Below, one piece after another: positions 16,822 through 24,259 of a stretch of DNA of 64,000 nucleotides. The translations under genes and the position numbers were made by a program. A model generated the notes under the pieces. It worked only from the letters and a program-made list of their open reading frames with translations. It had not been told where the DNA came from and did no database searches. The DNA is from Cohnella hashimotonis (GTDB lineage: Bacteria; Bacillota; Bacilli; Paenibacillales; Paenibacillaceae), in the NCBI RefSeq assembly GCF_030014955.1, contig NZ_JAGRPV010000001.1, positions 5,766,001-5,830,000 on the forward strand, written 5' to 3'. The number at the start of each line of letters is the position of its first letter. Positions within the stretch are counted from its first letter, which is position 1.

Positions 16822-17553
16822 ATGAAGGAGAAAGTCATTCAAGCGTACGATAGACTCGCAAAAGACTACGAAATGCATGTGGATACGCAGAGCGGACATA
16901 ACGCTTATTACGAACGACCGGCCATGATGGAGCTTTTGCCGGCGGATATGGACCAACTGTCAGTCCTGGATGCCGGTTGCGCTGCGGGATGGTATACGGA
17001 GCAGTTTATCAAAAAAGGGGCGCAGGTAACGGCGATCGATATGAGTCCTGAGATGGTCGAAGCCTGTAAAAGGCGAGTCGGCGATCAAGCAGCGGTGTTC
17101 ACCTGTGACATGACCGATCCGCTGCCCTTTATGGACGAGGCCTTCGACCTTATCGTTAGCTCTCTAACCCTACACTACATTGACGATTGGGCGCCCACCT
17201 TCCGTGAATTCCATCGCGTGCTGAAACCAGGGGGAAGCTTCGTTTTCTCGGTTCACCATCCCTTCATGGATTTTAAACACTTCAATCGCCCGGACTACTT
17301 CGCTCACGAGTTATTGGCCGAGATATGGGATAAAAAAGAAGCGGGTCCTGTGGAGGTCACTTTCTTCAGGAGACCCCTTCAAGAGATTATGAACGTCACG
17401 TCGGCCCAGTTTATCATTAACCAAATCATCGAGCCAAAACCAAGCCTGGCATTCAAGGATATGCCCGAGGCAAAGGATTGGTATACGAGATGGTACGATC
17501 GTCTGGCGACGAATCCGCATTTTTTGATCGTGAGGGCTTGTAAGCCCCAATAA
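16822..17553 (+). CDS. Class I SAM-dependent methyltransferase
   Basis: Motif I is LSVLDAGCAAGWYTEQF (about residues 45-61); motif II VTAIDMSPEMVEACKRR follows, then ADVI-like FDLIVSSLTLHYIDDW and the post-motif LKPGGSFVFSVHHPF. This is the Methyltransf_11 pattern. Starting 12 bp after the barstar gene, it may share its transcript, and the DinB gene follows 22 bp later. The substrate is unknown; small-molecule methylation is usual for the family. Confidence 0.9.
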   Translation: MKEKVIQAYDRLAKDYEMHVDTQSGHNAYYERPAMMELLPADMDQLSVLDAGCAAGWYTEQFIKKGAQVTAIDMSPEMVEACKRRVGDQAAVFTCDMTDPLPFMDEAFDLIVSSLTLHYIDDWAPTFREFHRVLKPGGSFVFSVHHPFMDFKHFNRPDYFAHELLAEIWDKKEAGPVEVTFFRRPLQEIMNVTSAQFIINQIIEPKPSLAFKDMPEAKDWYTRWYDRLATNPHFLIVRACKPQ

Positions 17554-17575
17554 ATCCGCAAAGGAGAATTCTGAA

Positions 17576-18040
17576 ATGAAAACGATCAAGCGCATGATGG
17601 AACACATGTATTGGGCGGACGGACGTATCTTGGACGCGCTCGAGGGGAGCAAGACGAAGGACAAGGACCTTCTAAAGTTGGCACGGCACGTCGCGGTCGC
17701 GGAGCACGTCTGGCTATCCCGCTTGCAAGGCAAGGGCAGCGCGCAATATTCGTTGTGGGAGGACACGGAAGACCTGTCGGCGATCCGGAAGATGTTCGAG
17801 GAAAACGCCGAGCAATATCGCCTCTATATCGAGGGGCTTGAGGAGTCCGAGTTAGACGAGACGGTCGACTATGCGAACCAGAGCGGGATTAAGTTCCAAA
17901 CGTCCATCCGCGACATCCTGTCGCAAGTACTCCTGCATGGACAATACCACCGGGGACAGATCAACCGGGGGCTTCGGATGGAATCGGCAGAGCCTGTCCA
18001 AGTCGATTACATCACCTTCGCGAGGCCTAAACGTGGATGA
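17576..18040 (+). CDS. DinB-family protein
   Basis: A 154-residue four-helix protein beginning KRMMEHMYWADGRILDAL with the DinB metal-site pattern: His in HVAVAEHVWL (about 41-49) and the later LLHGQYHRGQINRGLR (about 119-134), supplying the H-X3-H pair. DinB/YfiT-like proteins are putative metal-dependent thiol transferases or detoxification proteins. AAAGGAG precedes the ATG. It overlaps the RCC1 gene by a few bases. Confidence 0.88.
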   Translation: MKTIKRMMEHMYWADGRILDALEGSKTKDKDLLKLARHVAVAEHVWLSRLQGKGSAQYSLWEDTEDLSAIRKMFEENAEQYRLYIEGLEESELDETVDYANQSGIKFQTSIRDILSQVLLHGQYHRGQINRGLRMESAEPVQVDYITFARPKRG

Positions 18041-18944
18041 TAAATCAACGACTGATGCTGCGCTAAAGGTGAACCGGTGGCCTAAAGGTACCATAGCGGC
18101 TGGTCACCGTCACACCATCGGTCTACGATCCGACGGTACGGTGGCGGCAGTAGGCGACAATAAACTGGGCCAATGTCATGTAAGCGACTGGCGCAACATT
18201 GTAGCGGTCGCGGCCGGCAACGTTCATATGGCGACAAACACGGGGAATTCGCATACCGTCGGCCTTCAATCGGACGGTACGGTGGTGGCCGTGGGCTGGA
18301 ACAAGCATGGCCAATGCGATGTAAATGACTGGTGCGATATCGTGGCTGTCTCGGCAGGATGGCGTCGTACCGTCGGACTCAAATCGGATGGCACGGCGGT
18401 GGCCGCAGGCCGAAATCATGAAGGCCAATGCGAGGTAACCGACTGGCGCGATATCGCGGCGGTATCGGCGGGCGACTGGCATACCGTCGGGCTTCGATCG
18501 GACGGCACGGTGGTGGCCGTCGGCAATAATCGGTATGGCCAATGCAACGTAAACGGTTGGCATGAGATGGCGGCAGTCGCGGCGGGTTACCTCCATACCG
18601 TCGGTCTGAAGTCGGATGGTACGACGGCGGCTGTGGGGTTAAATCGGCATGACGAATGTGACGTGAGCGACTGGAGCGGTATTGTGGTGATCGCGGCGGG
18701 TAGTTATCATACCATCGGGCTCAAATCGGACGGCACGGTGGTGGCTGCGGGGAAGAACGAGCACGGCCAGTGCAACGTAAGCGGCTGGCACGATATTGTG
18801 GCGGTGGCGGCGGGCTGCGCGCATACGCTTGGCCTCAGGTCGGACGGCACCATGGTTGCCGTGGGCAGCAATGAATATGGCCAATGCGATGTAGGCGGCT
18901 GGCGTGGCGTTGGACTTGGCGATATTGGGGAGGCGTGCGATTGA
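18033..18944 (+). CDS. RCC1-repeat (beta-propeller) protein
   Basis: About seven tandem 40-residue units of the form HTVGLKSDGT, AVGxNxxGQCxV, WxDIVAVAAG build a propeller like eukaryotic RCC1. The DNA shows the same units as 120-bp near repeats. The first unit begins at about residue 25 and the last is incomplete. GTG at 18033 overlaps the DinB stop and is the likeliest start; the open frame extends upstream inside DinB. No signal peptide is seen. The number of units could vary by recombination. Function is unknown; such proteins are common in Paenibacillus. Confidence 0.8.
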   Translation: MDDKSTTDAALKVNRWPKGTIAAGHRHTIGLRSDGTVAAVGDNKLGQCHVSDWRNIVAVAAGNVHMATNTGNSHTVGLQSDGTVVAVGWNKHGQCDVNDWCDIVAVSAGWRRTVGLKSDGTAVAAGRNHEGQCEVTDWRDIAAVSAGDWHTVGLRSDGTVVAVGNNRYGQCNVNGWHEMAAVAAGYLHTVGLKSDGTTAAVGLNRHDECDVSDWSGIVVIAAGSYHTIGLKSDGTVVAAGKNEHGQCNVSGWHDIVAVAAGCAHTLGLRSDGTMVAVGSNEYGQCDVGGWRGVGLGDIGEACD

Positions 18945-18969
18945 AAATTATAACCTTTTTGTATGGAAG

Positions 18970-19095
18970 GTGAAAAAGATAGCTCTTTTAAATCGAAATA
19001 TTTTCGATTTGTCTATTGGTTCATGGTTGTTTTTTATGGTCTATTCAATTCATTTAATGATCCAAGGCTTAAAACGAGAAGCGAAGAAAGGTTAG
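18970..19095 (+). CDS. Possible small membrane protein or gene fragment
   Basis: A frame starting with GTG at 18970 gives about 41 residues with one hydrophobic segment (IGSWLFFMVYSIHL) and a basic tail. The last 14 codons recur almost unchanged at 20398-20440. The frame is open further upstream into the RCC1 gene, so this may be the end of a damaged gene instead of a complete one. Confidence 0.3.
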   Translation: MKKIALLNRNIFDLSIGSWLFFMVYSIHLMIQGLKREAKKG

Positions 19096-19106
19096 AAAGG
19101 TGATAA

Positions 19107-19145
19107 CTTCGAACCAAGAATGACTACCGTCAATCTGGAGGATGC
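19107..19145 (-). pseudogene. 3'-end remnant of an FG-GAP-like gene
   Basis: Thirty-three of 39 bases match 15171-15209, and the minus-strand translation keeps the C-terminal ASSRLTVVILGSKL. No open frame supports a longer gene. Confidence 0.55.
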
Positions 19146-19205
19146 CGTGCCCGGACAAAAATTTTCCTGCATACCCCAAATCAGCTATGATAGAGGCTTG
19201 ATCTC

Positions 19206-19664
19206 ATGGATAAACAAGAAAGAAAATTTCGAATCGATCAGCTAAAAGGAAAAGTAAAAAAGGAAGTACAAACTCATACTTTGTTTGATGAATGTATTCA
19301 TTCATTAGGTGAAAATACAAAAATATATAGTTTGGACGAATCCGTTAGAGTTATTGCCAGGTTAGTTATGTCGATTCCTTTTACGGACTGGGGACGAATT
19401 GACTGGAATTCGGTTGAGCAGAAATTCACCATTCATGATATTGGTGAAATAAGAAAATTAAATGCGTTTGAAATCGAGGATGAGTTATTAATTATTTGGG
19501 ATGAGATGAATTTACCTGTGATAGAGAGCTCATTGGAAAAGATCCTTAATCATATTGATGATGTTGAGGCAGTTGGATTCAATACTTGGATTGTAAACAC
19601 GGAAATGAATAAAATTATTGAGATACACCATGAGGGTGGGATAATCGTTGGAATTCTTACATAA
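19206..19664 (+). CDS. Hypothetical protein, possible immunity protein
   Basis: A 152-residue cytoplasmic protein, acidic and helical at the start, with DWGRIDWN near residue 61 and a C-terminal strand pair, FNTWIVNTEMNKIIEIHHEGG. It is clearly more A+T-rich than the genes before it. I do not recognise the family. Size, composition and neighbours (barstar-like, HEAT-like) suggest a toxin-immunity type, but this is only an inference. Confidence 0.6.
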   Translation: MDKQERKFRIDQLKGKVKKEVQTHTLFDECIHSLGENTKIYSLDESVRVIARLVMSIPFTDWGRIDWNSVEQKFTIHDIGEIRKLNAFEIEDELLIIWDEMNLPVIESSLEKILNHIDDVEAVGFNTWIVNTEMNKIIEIHHEGGIIVGILT

Positions 19665-19773
19665 AGGAGCGGCTGCCACAGCACCCATATGAAGTAACCG
19701 GGCAGGATTGCGCACTCACATCGCGAATCTTTCGTGCTGACAACGATATTTTATATAGGCTAAGGGGATTCCA

Positions 19774-20370
19774 ATGGACAACTGGTACAAGATCATACAA
19801 GACCCCAATAAAGATATGTATCAAAAGCTTGATGAGCAGGTAGACGAGTTCTGGCATTGGTCCAAATCCGTCAAGCAAGACCTAGAATGGGAGACCAACT
19901 ATCCGCACTGGACTATCCTAAACACCATTTTTAATAGCATAATTGAAACGACAGACCCTAATAAATGGGATCGAAGAACAATCAATAACTTACTTTATAT
20001 TTTAGGGAGAGATAATGAATGTGAATTGCTGATCCAAAAACTTAGTGAATTCCCCGCAAGCTTTATATTCCTATCTGAAGAAGGAATCCATTATCCCGAC
20101 CGCGACGCCAAATGGCAGTTAGCTCATTATTTAACGAAATGTACATCAACCCATTTTTCTGAAGCAGAACAACTTCTCATCAAATATTACGAGGATGAAA
20201 ACGAGTACGTCAAAAGACATGCCCTTTTAGCATTAGGGATTATCAAATCAAATTACGCAGAAAAATGTGCGCTGAATTCATGGAGTACAGGAATTAAATA
20301 TCAAAGGATAGCTGCGCTCCAAGTCCTTAAGCAATTAGACTCTCCTCATTATGATAAGCTCCAACGTTGA
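19774..20370 (+). CDS. HEAT-like repeat protein, possible immunity protein
   Basis: A 198-residue helical protein. Residues 130-195 look like HEAT repeats: ENEYVKRHALLALGIIKSN and then IKYQRIAALQVLKQL. The N-terminal part begins MDNWYKIIQDPNKDMYQ and is not recognised. No signal or membrane segment is seen. It has moderate A+T content like its neighbour at 19206. Similar small HEAT proteins often sit among immunity genes; the function here is unknown. Confidence 0.6.
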   Translation: MDNWYKIIQDPNKDMYQKLDEQVDEFWHWSKSVKQDLEWETNYPHWTILNTIFNSIIETTDPNKWDRRTINNLLYILGRDNECELLIQKLSEFPASFIFLSEEGIHYPDRDAKWQLAHYLTKCTSTHFSEAEQLLIKYYEDENEYVKRHALLALGIIKSNYAEKCALNSWSTGIKYQRIAALQVLKQLDSPHYDKLQR

Positions 20371-20397
20371 ACGACTGACATCTGACTGGGCGACATT

Positions 20398-20440
20398 TTT
20401 AATGATCCAAGGCTTAAAACGAGAACCAAAGAAAGGATAG
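20398..20440 (+). repeat. Direct repeat of the 3' end at 19053-19095
   Basis: Forty of 43 bases match, including the stop codon of the frame LMIQGLKRE. It lies just before the gene at 20447, whose ribosome site is inside the repeat end (AAAGGATAG). Confidence 0.7.
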
Positions 20441-20446
20441 AGCGAC

Positions 20447-20812
20447 ATGGAACATGTATCGATTGCAGATCAGCAGGAATCCATAAAATCTTTGCGTTCG
20501 ACAATCAGCAAACTGGAAAATGCCTTATCCCAGATGACTGAAACCGGCGCAAGTACGACGCTAGTGAAGAAACGACTCAAAGCTATTAACGTTGGCCTAG
20601 CTATGCTAGAAAACGTTTGGCATCAAAGCCCCCACGACTATACCCTGGAAGACTTAACAGAAGCCCGTATGGTGATCACGGGTTTATTTCCATCCATTGA
20701 AAACAGTTATACGAAGTCAAAGGCAGGCAGTCCCCAAAAAACGCTTTTGGAAAGACGAATAAAAGCGTTGGAGCTTGCCCTTCATGCAATTGAATTTATT
20801 ATAAAATTGTAG
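20447..20812 (+). CDS. Hypothetical helical protein with internal duplication
   Basis: A 121-residue protein made of two similar halves. Residues 14-55 (SLRSTISKLENAL, then TTLVKKRLKAINVGLAMLE) and 67-120 (DLTEARMVITGLF, then KTLLERRIKALELALHAIE) share the same helix pattern and the K/ERRLKAL core. It is cytoplasmic and the family is not recognised. AAAGGA precedes the ATG. Confidence 0.6.
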   Translation: MEHVSIADQQESIKSLRSTISKLENALSQMTETGASTTLVKKRLKAINVGLAMLENVWHQSPHDYTLEDLTEARMVITGLFPSIENSYTKSKAGSPQKTLLERRIKALELALHAIEFIIKL

Positions 20813-20876
20813 TTTTCCGGATACGCGCAAGTAAGCACCAATTTATTTCCCCAATCGGGATTCATAATCAAATTCC

Positions 20877-20905
20877 TTTATTATGGATAAACTTTGTGTT
20901 ATGAT
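20877..20905 (+). promoter_or_regulatory. Extended -10 promoter of leader-peptide unit
   Basis: TG at 20897, one base, then TATGAT at 20900-20905 make an extended -10; the -35 region (20877-20882) is weak. It lies 40 bp before the leader ATG. Confidence 0.55.
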
Positions 20906-20944
20906 TCTGTTGCTGTAAAAATTAATCGTAATGAGGTGAGGACA

Positions 20945-20992
20945 ATGAAAACAAAAACAACATATATGTCCTATCCTCCTATTGCTGCTTAG
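20945..20992 (+). CDS. Short leader peptide (15 residues)
   Basis: After GAGGTGAGG comes the complete small frame MKTKTTYMSYPPIAA with a TAG stop. It is followed 28 bp later by a terminator, and the unit has its own promoter-like sequence. This is the layout of ribosome-stalling leader peptides that control antibiotic-resistance genes by attenuation. Tyr-Pro-Pro near the end could slow ribosomes. Control of a downstream gene is inferred, not shown. Confidence 0.55.
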   Translation: MKTKTTYMSYPPIAA

Positions 20993-21020
20993 TTACCGAT
21001 TACCTTAACGAATACATTAG

Positions 21021-21059
21021 GCCCTGAGGGTAGGTTTTCCCTCGGGGCTTTTATATTTT
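21021..21059 (+). terminator. Terminator after leader peptide
   Basis: GCCCTGAGGG and CCCTCGGGGC (one G-U pair) flank an eight-base loop and are followed by a T-rich tract. A small AGAAAG/CTTTCT hairpin lies just after it and may take part in switching. Confidence 0.8.
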
Positions 21060-21097
21060 AGGCATAAGAGAAAGTTTAAGCTTTCTTGCCGGTCTAT

Positions 21098-21128
21098 GAC
21101 AGCCACTCTGGGAGTGGCTGTCTTTTTT
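21098..21128 (+). terminator. Second terminator in the leader region
   Basis: GACAGCCACTC and GAGTGGCTGTC are perfectly inverted with a three-base loop and followed by a run of T. Apart from the two hairpins, I see nothing in 21060-21330. Confidence 0.85.
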
Positions 21129-21360
21129 ATATTTTGCAATAGCCCGGGATTACATCGTTTGGGGGGATCGGTATTGAACTTGCGTTACTTCGTAAGGCAT
21201 TCATCTTTGGCGGGAAATGGTCGCTGCCTTGTTCCAAAGGATAAGGGGCCACCTTCTTAACCTAACGTTTCAGCTTCGACACGGTTCTTGTGTGACTCAC
21301 CGCTTCTCAAATCGGAAAGGATGATGCTTTATTAAAAGACTCGCTCAATATTTTCGTTCC

Positions 21361-23037
21361 TTGCAATCCGGACAGTCGTCTTACAATTTGATTTATGAGG
21401 GCTCCTACTATAATCAAGGGGCAATAATAAGCGACCCCACGTATTGGAATCATGATGTTGCCTATTTCATTGAACGGACCCACAAGCTCACGCCGGATAT
21501 ACCGTGCATCACCATAAAAATACCCTACGACCGTCTTCATTTAGATGAAAAGATCGAACCGGTGGTTCTCTCCGATTTTGCATTAAGAAAATGGATCAGT
21601 CACATAGAAGCATTGAACGAATCCGTTTATAACCGATCGCGTTCCGATAAAGAAAACGGTGTTTTTTATAGTTTCCGTCCGACCAGCGTGGTGTTGCAGC
21701 GTAATGCCTCCTTCGTCGAAGTCATCTCTGACATTTGGTATCTATGCTTAATGATCACGGTTCAACTTCCATTCCAGAACAACGATAAAGCGATGCGCAT
21801 GCTCTGCAAGATGCTTCCAAGAGAAGTGGAGGAATTCATAGCCAACTTTAATCTTGCTCAATTGCACGCTGCTAGTGAATTGGTCAAAACACAAAATAGT
21901 ATTCGCGAATGGCTGAAATCGAGCGATTACAGCGCGTTTATTGCGAATGGCAGCATTTTGCCGAGAAATAAGGACAATAGCGGTCCATTGGAAGACGCTT
22001 TGCCTTTTACATCCCCGGAAGACGTTGAAGTTGAAATTTGCGGCTTGCGAGGAATGGGCATCAAACGGGGAGTAACGGTCATCACCGGCGGTGGCTATTC
22101 GGGTAAAAGCACATTGCTCGACGCCCTCAATTCAGGGATTTACAATCACTGTATAGGGGACGGACGAGAATTTGTGATAACGGATCAAAGCGCCATGGAA
22201 ATATCGGCAGAGGAAGGGCGTTCCATCAGCAATATTAATATTACGCCTTTCATTAAATGGATCCCCCATCGTTCTGTTGATCGGTTTTCGACGGACTACG
22301 CTTCAGGCTCCACATCCCAAGCCGCCAACATTATGGAGGCCATCAACTACGGATGCAAGCTCCTTCTTATTGATGAAGACAGAAGCGCGACAAACTTTAT
22401 GATTCAAGATATCAAAATGCGTTCATTAATCAAGCATGAACCCATTACGCCTTTTACGGAACGTGTCCGGGAACTCTATGAAAATGCCGGCGTATCTTCC
22501 GTGCTTGTTATCGGAGGCAGCGGCGAGTTCCTAGCCGTCGCCGATCAGGTCATCTTGATGGACCATTTTGTGCCGATAAACGTAACCAAGGAAGCAAAAA
22601 AATTATGCGAACACGATCAACCGCGCGAACGTATCCCCTATACAAGCTGGGAGATCAAAAGAGAAATAACCGCCGATCGCTTTTCGAGCTATCCCCAGGG
22701 CAGCGGCAGAGAAATGCTGATGGTCTCAACCATGGGGTACCTGACGATGGGTGACGAACAAGTGGATATCAGAGGGCTTTACAACATCACGTCGCACGCC
22801 CAGCTTGCAGCGATCGCCTTTTTGATTCGCAAAATCGCGATAAGTAATCAGGATCGCCTCATCCCTCTTCATGAGAAGATCGAATCGGGTCTCGAAGATA
22901 TGGAGAGAAATGGCGTGGATATCGTATTTTCTTCTTCTTTTCCCGATTTCGATAGATGGCTGGAATTGCCACGAATGAATGAAGTGTTAGCTGTTATCAA
23001 CCGAATGAAGCATTTAAATTTTATTCGTTATAGCTGA
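21361..23037 (+). CDS. Predicted ABC-class P-loop ATPase (DUF2791)
   Basis: Markers of this family are GVTVITGGGYSGKSTLLDAL (Walker A, about residues 237-256), YNHCIGDGREFVITD, the signature-like ASGSTSQAANIMEAI, Walker B LLLIDEDRSATNFMI and VLVIGGSGEFLAVADQVILM. The proteins are cytoplasmic ATPases of unknown function, not transporters. The frame is open from 21325, upstream of the TTG at 21361, and the extra residues look like the normal N-terminus. The good ribosome site at 21315-21320 serves an ATG in another frame that stops at once, so the start is unclear and may be damaged. It overlaps a GNAT remnant at its 3' end. Confidence 0.8.
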   Translation: MQSGQSSYNLIYEGSYYNQGAIISDPTYWNHDVAYFIERTHKLTPDIPCITIKIPYDRLHLDEKIEPVVLSDFALRKWISHIEALNESVYNRSRSDKENGVFYSFRPTSVVLQRNASFVEVISDIWYLCLMITVQLPFQNNDKAMRMLCKMLPREVEEFIANFNLAQLHAASELVKTQNSIREWLKSSDYSAFIANGSILPRNKDNSGPLEDALPFTSPEDVEVEICGLRGMGIKRGVTVITGGGYSGKSTLLDALNSGIYNHCIGDGREFVITDQSAMEISAEEGRSISNINITPFIKWIPHRSVDRFSTDYASGSTSQAANIMEAINYGCKLLLIDEDRSATNFMIQDIKMRSLIKHEPITPFTERVRELYENAGVSSVLVIGGSGEFLAVADQVILMDHFVPINVTKEAKKLCEHDQPRERIPYTSWEIKREITADRFSSYPQGSGREMLMVSTMGYLTMGDEQVDIRGLYNITSHAQLAAIAFLIRKIAISNQDRLIPLHEKIESGLEDMERNGVDIVFSSSFPDFDRWLELPRMNEVLAVINRMKHLNFIRYS

Positions 23038-23344
23038 TCAACCTGAATGGATTCATCTGATTGCATTCATGCACCAACTGGAGATCCGGAAGCCAAGCGA
23101 AAGAAATTTCGATTGGTTCATTCAACAGTTTTCGCAGAGGACGAATCGTGGGGGACTTCCTATGGCCTTGGTGGCAGTCGAGGATACTTTACCCGTGGGT
23201 AGCGTTACTCTTCTCGACCATCAATTACTTCCTCATTCAGATCTTATACCATGGGTTGCCATCCTCTTCGTTCTTGAACAATATCGGGGACTTGGTGTAG
23301 GAGGTCGATCGGTGGTTATGAGAAAGGAAATAGAACAATTATGA
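23030..23344 (+). pseudogene. Truncated GNAT acetyltransferase
   Basis: The frame reads IADQPEWIHLIAF, then QQFSQRTNRGGLPMALVAV, VGSVTLLDHQLL and QYRGLGVGGRS, which match the first two thirds of a GNAT enzyme including the acetyl-CoA loop. The normal N-terminal start is lost inside the end of the DUF2791 gene, and the last third is missing after a premature end. An internal ATG at 23069 has no ribosome site. Probably nonfunctional. Confidence 0.65.
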
Positions 23345-23395
23345 CCTTAGCGGCCTATCGCGCTAAAGGGAGACCTAAAGCTCAATAAGGACGAA

Positions 23396-23429
23396 AAGGC
23401 AGCCGCATTGATGATGATTCGGCTGCCTT
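23396..23429 (+). terminator. Hairpin after the GNAT remnant
   Basis: AAGGCAGCCG and CGGCTGCCTT form a perfect 10-bp stem with a 14-base loop, followed by CTCTATG. It is probably the old terminator of the acetyltransferase unit. Confidence 0.65.
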
Positions 23430-23558
23430 CTCTATGCTAACGGGAGTTTAGCCCAATAGGATTGTGATAAAATGGAAGGGGAATTTCTTTCATTATTTAA
23501 AGGAGAAGCTATGCGCATCGGAATTCTGCATGTTAATGGGATGAGAGGAGTGATTGAT

Positions 23559-23996
23559 GTGAAATTTCTTTGTACAAGCATATTAATTGTTGGATTGCTA
23601 ATTTTATTTGGTTGTTCAAATACTGCCGAAAAAGATGCAGAAGTCAGCCCGAAGTTTGTAAGTACGGGGATCGAATTGCAAGGCATAGAAGGGAAAATCG
23701 GTATCTTGGGACCGGGATTCGTGGCGAATCAGGCTAATAAATATATGTGGCATTTATGGGGAAGTAAAGCTGATTTAAACGGGAATTTTAAAGTCGATGC
23801 CATTAATTTAAAAACCGGTAATAAGGTAAATCCATTTACTCTAAATATCCCCATGTTATTGGGTGGTCCAAATAATGGTGCAGATGCTCATCTACCATCT
23901 ACAATGAAGTTACCTGAACCTGGAGTTTGGCAGCTTAACGCTTATATTGACGAAAAGTTGTTCGGTAGTATTAATGTCGAAGTCAAAAAATTATAA
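23559..23996 (+). CDS. DUF4871-like lipoprotein
   Basis: GTG at 23559 with GGAG eight bases upstream gives a 145-residue protein; an ATG-started longer frame lacks support. A signal (3-19) ends in lipobox LFGC. The mature part contains NKYMWHLWGSKADLNG, NNGADAHLPSTMKLPEPG and KLFGSINVEVK, which resemble a small Bacillus lipoprotein family (DUF4871, recalled with moderate certainty). It is probably anchored outside the membrane. Function is unknown. The base composition is A+T-rich compared with the locus that follows. Confidence 0.65.
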   Translation: MKFLCTSILIVGLLILFGCSNTAEKDAEVSPKFVSTGIELQGIEGKIGILGPGFVANQANKYMWHLWGSKADLNGNFKVDAINLKTGNKVNPFTLNIPMLLGGPNNGADAHLPSTMKLPEPGVWQLNAYIDEKLFGSINVEVKKL

Positions 23997-24198
23997 AACT
24001 ATCGGAGAACGTTCTTTATTAATAAACAAAAATTGTTGAAGTTCCCTTTATAGGTATGGACTTAGACGAAATAACCATATGCTCTGACACATTTACGAGT
24101 TTTCTAAAATATTTGGCTTCTTTGCCCGATTGAGCATTCTGGGATTTTCACTAAATCTGTAGATACTTGCAAGTACGCGCTAAGAATCAAATACAAAT

Positions 24199-24235
24199 AG
24201 GATGAAGCAGATGCACCTCTGCCCCATCCTATTTT
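24199..24235. terminator. Imperfect 13-bp hairpin between convergent units
   Basis: AGGATGAAGCAGA (24199-24211) pairs at 11 of 13 positions with 24218-24230 and is followed by ATTTTT. It can end the lipoprotein unit on the plus strand and the esterase operon on the minus strand. I see nothing else in 23997-24198. Confidence 0.65.
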
Positions 24236-24259
24236 TGCTTGGCTTGATTATATGCCTCG

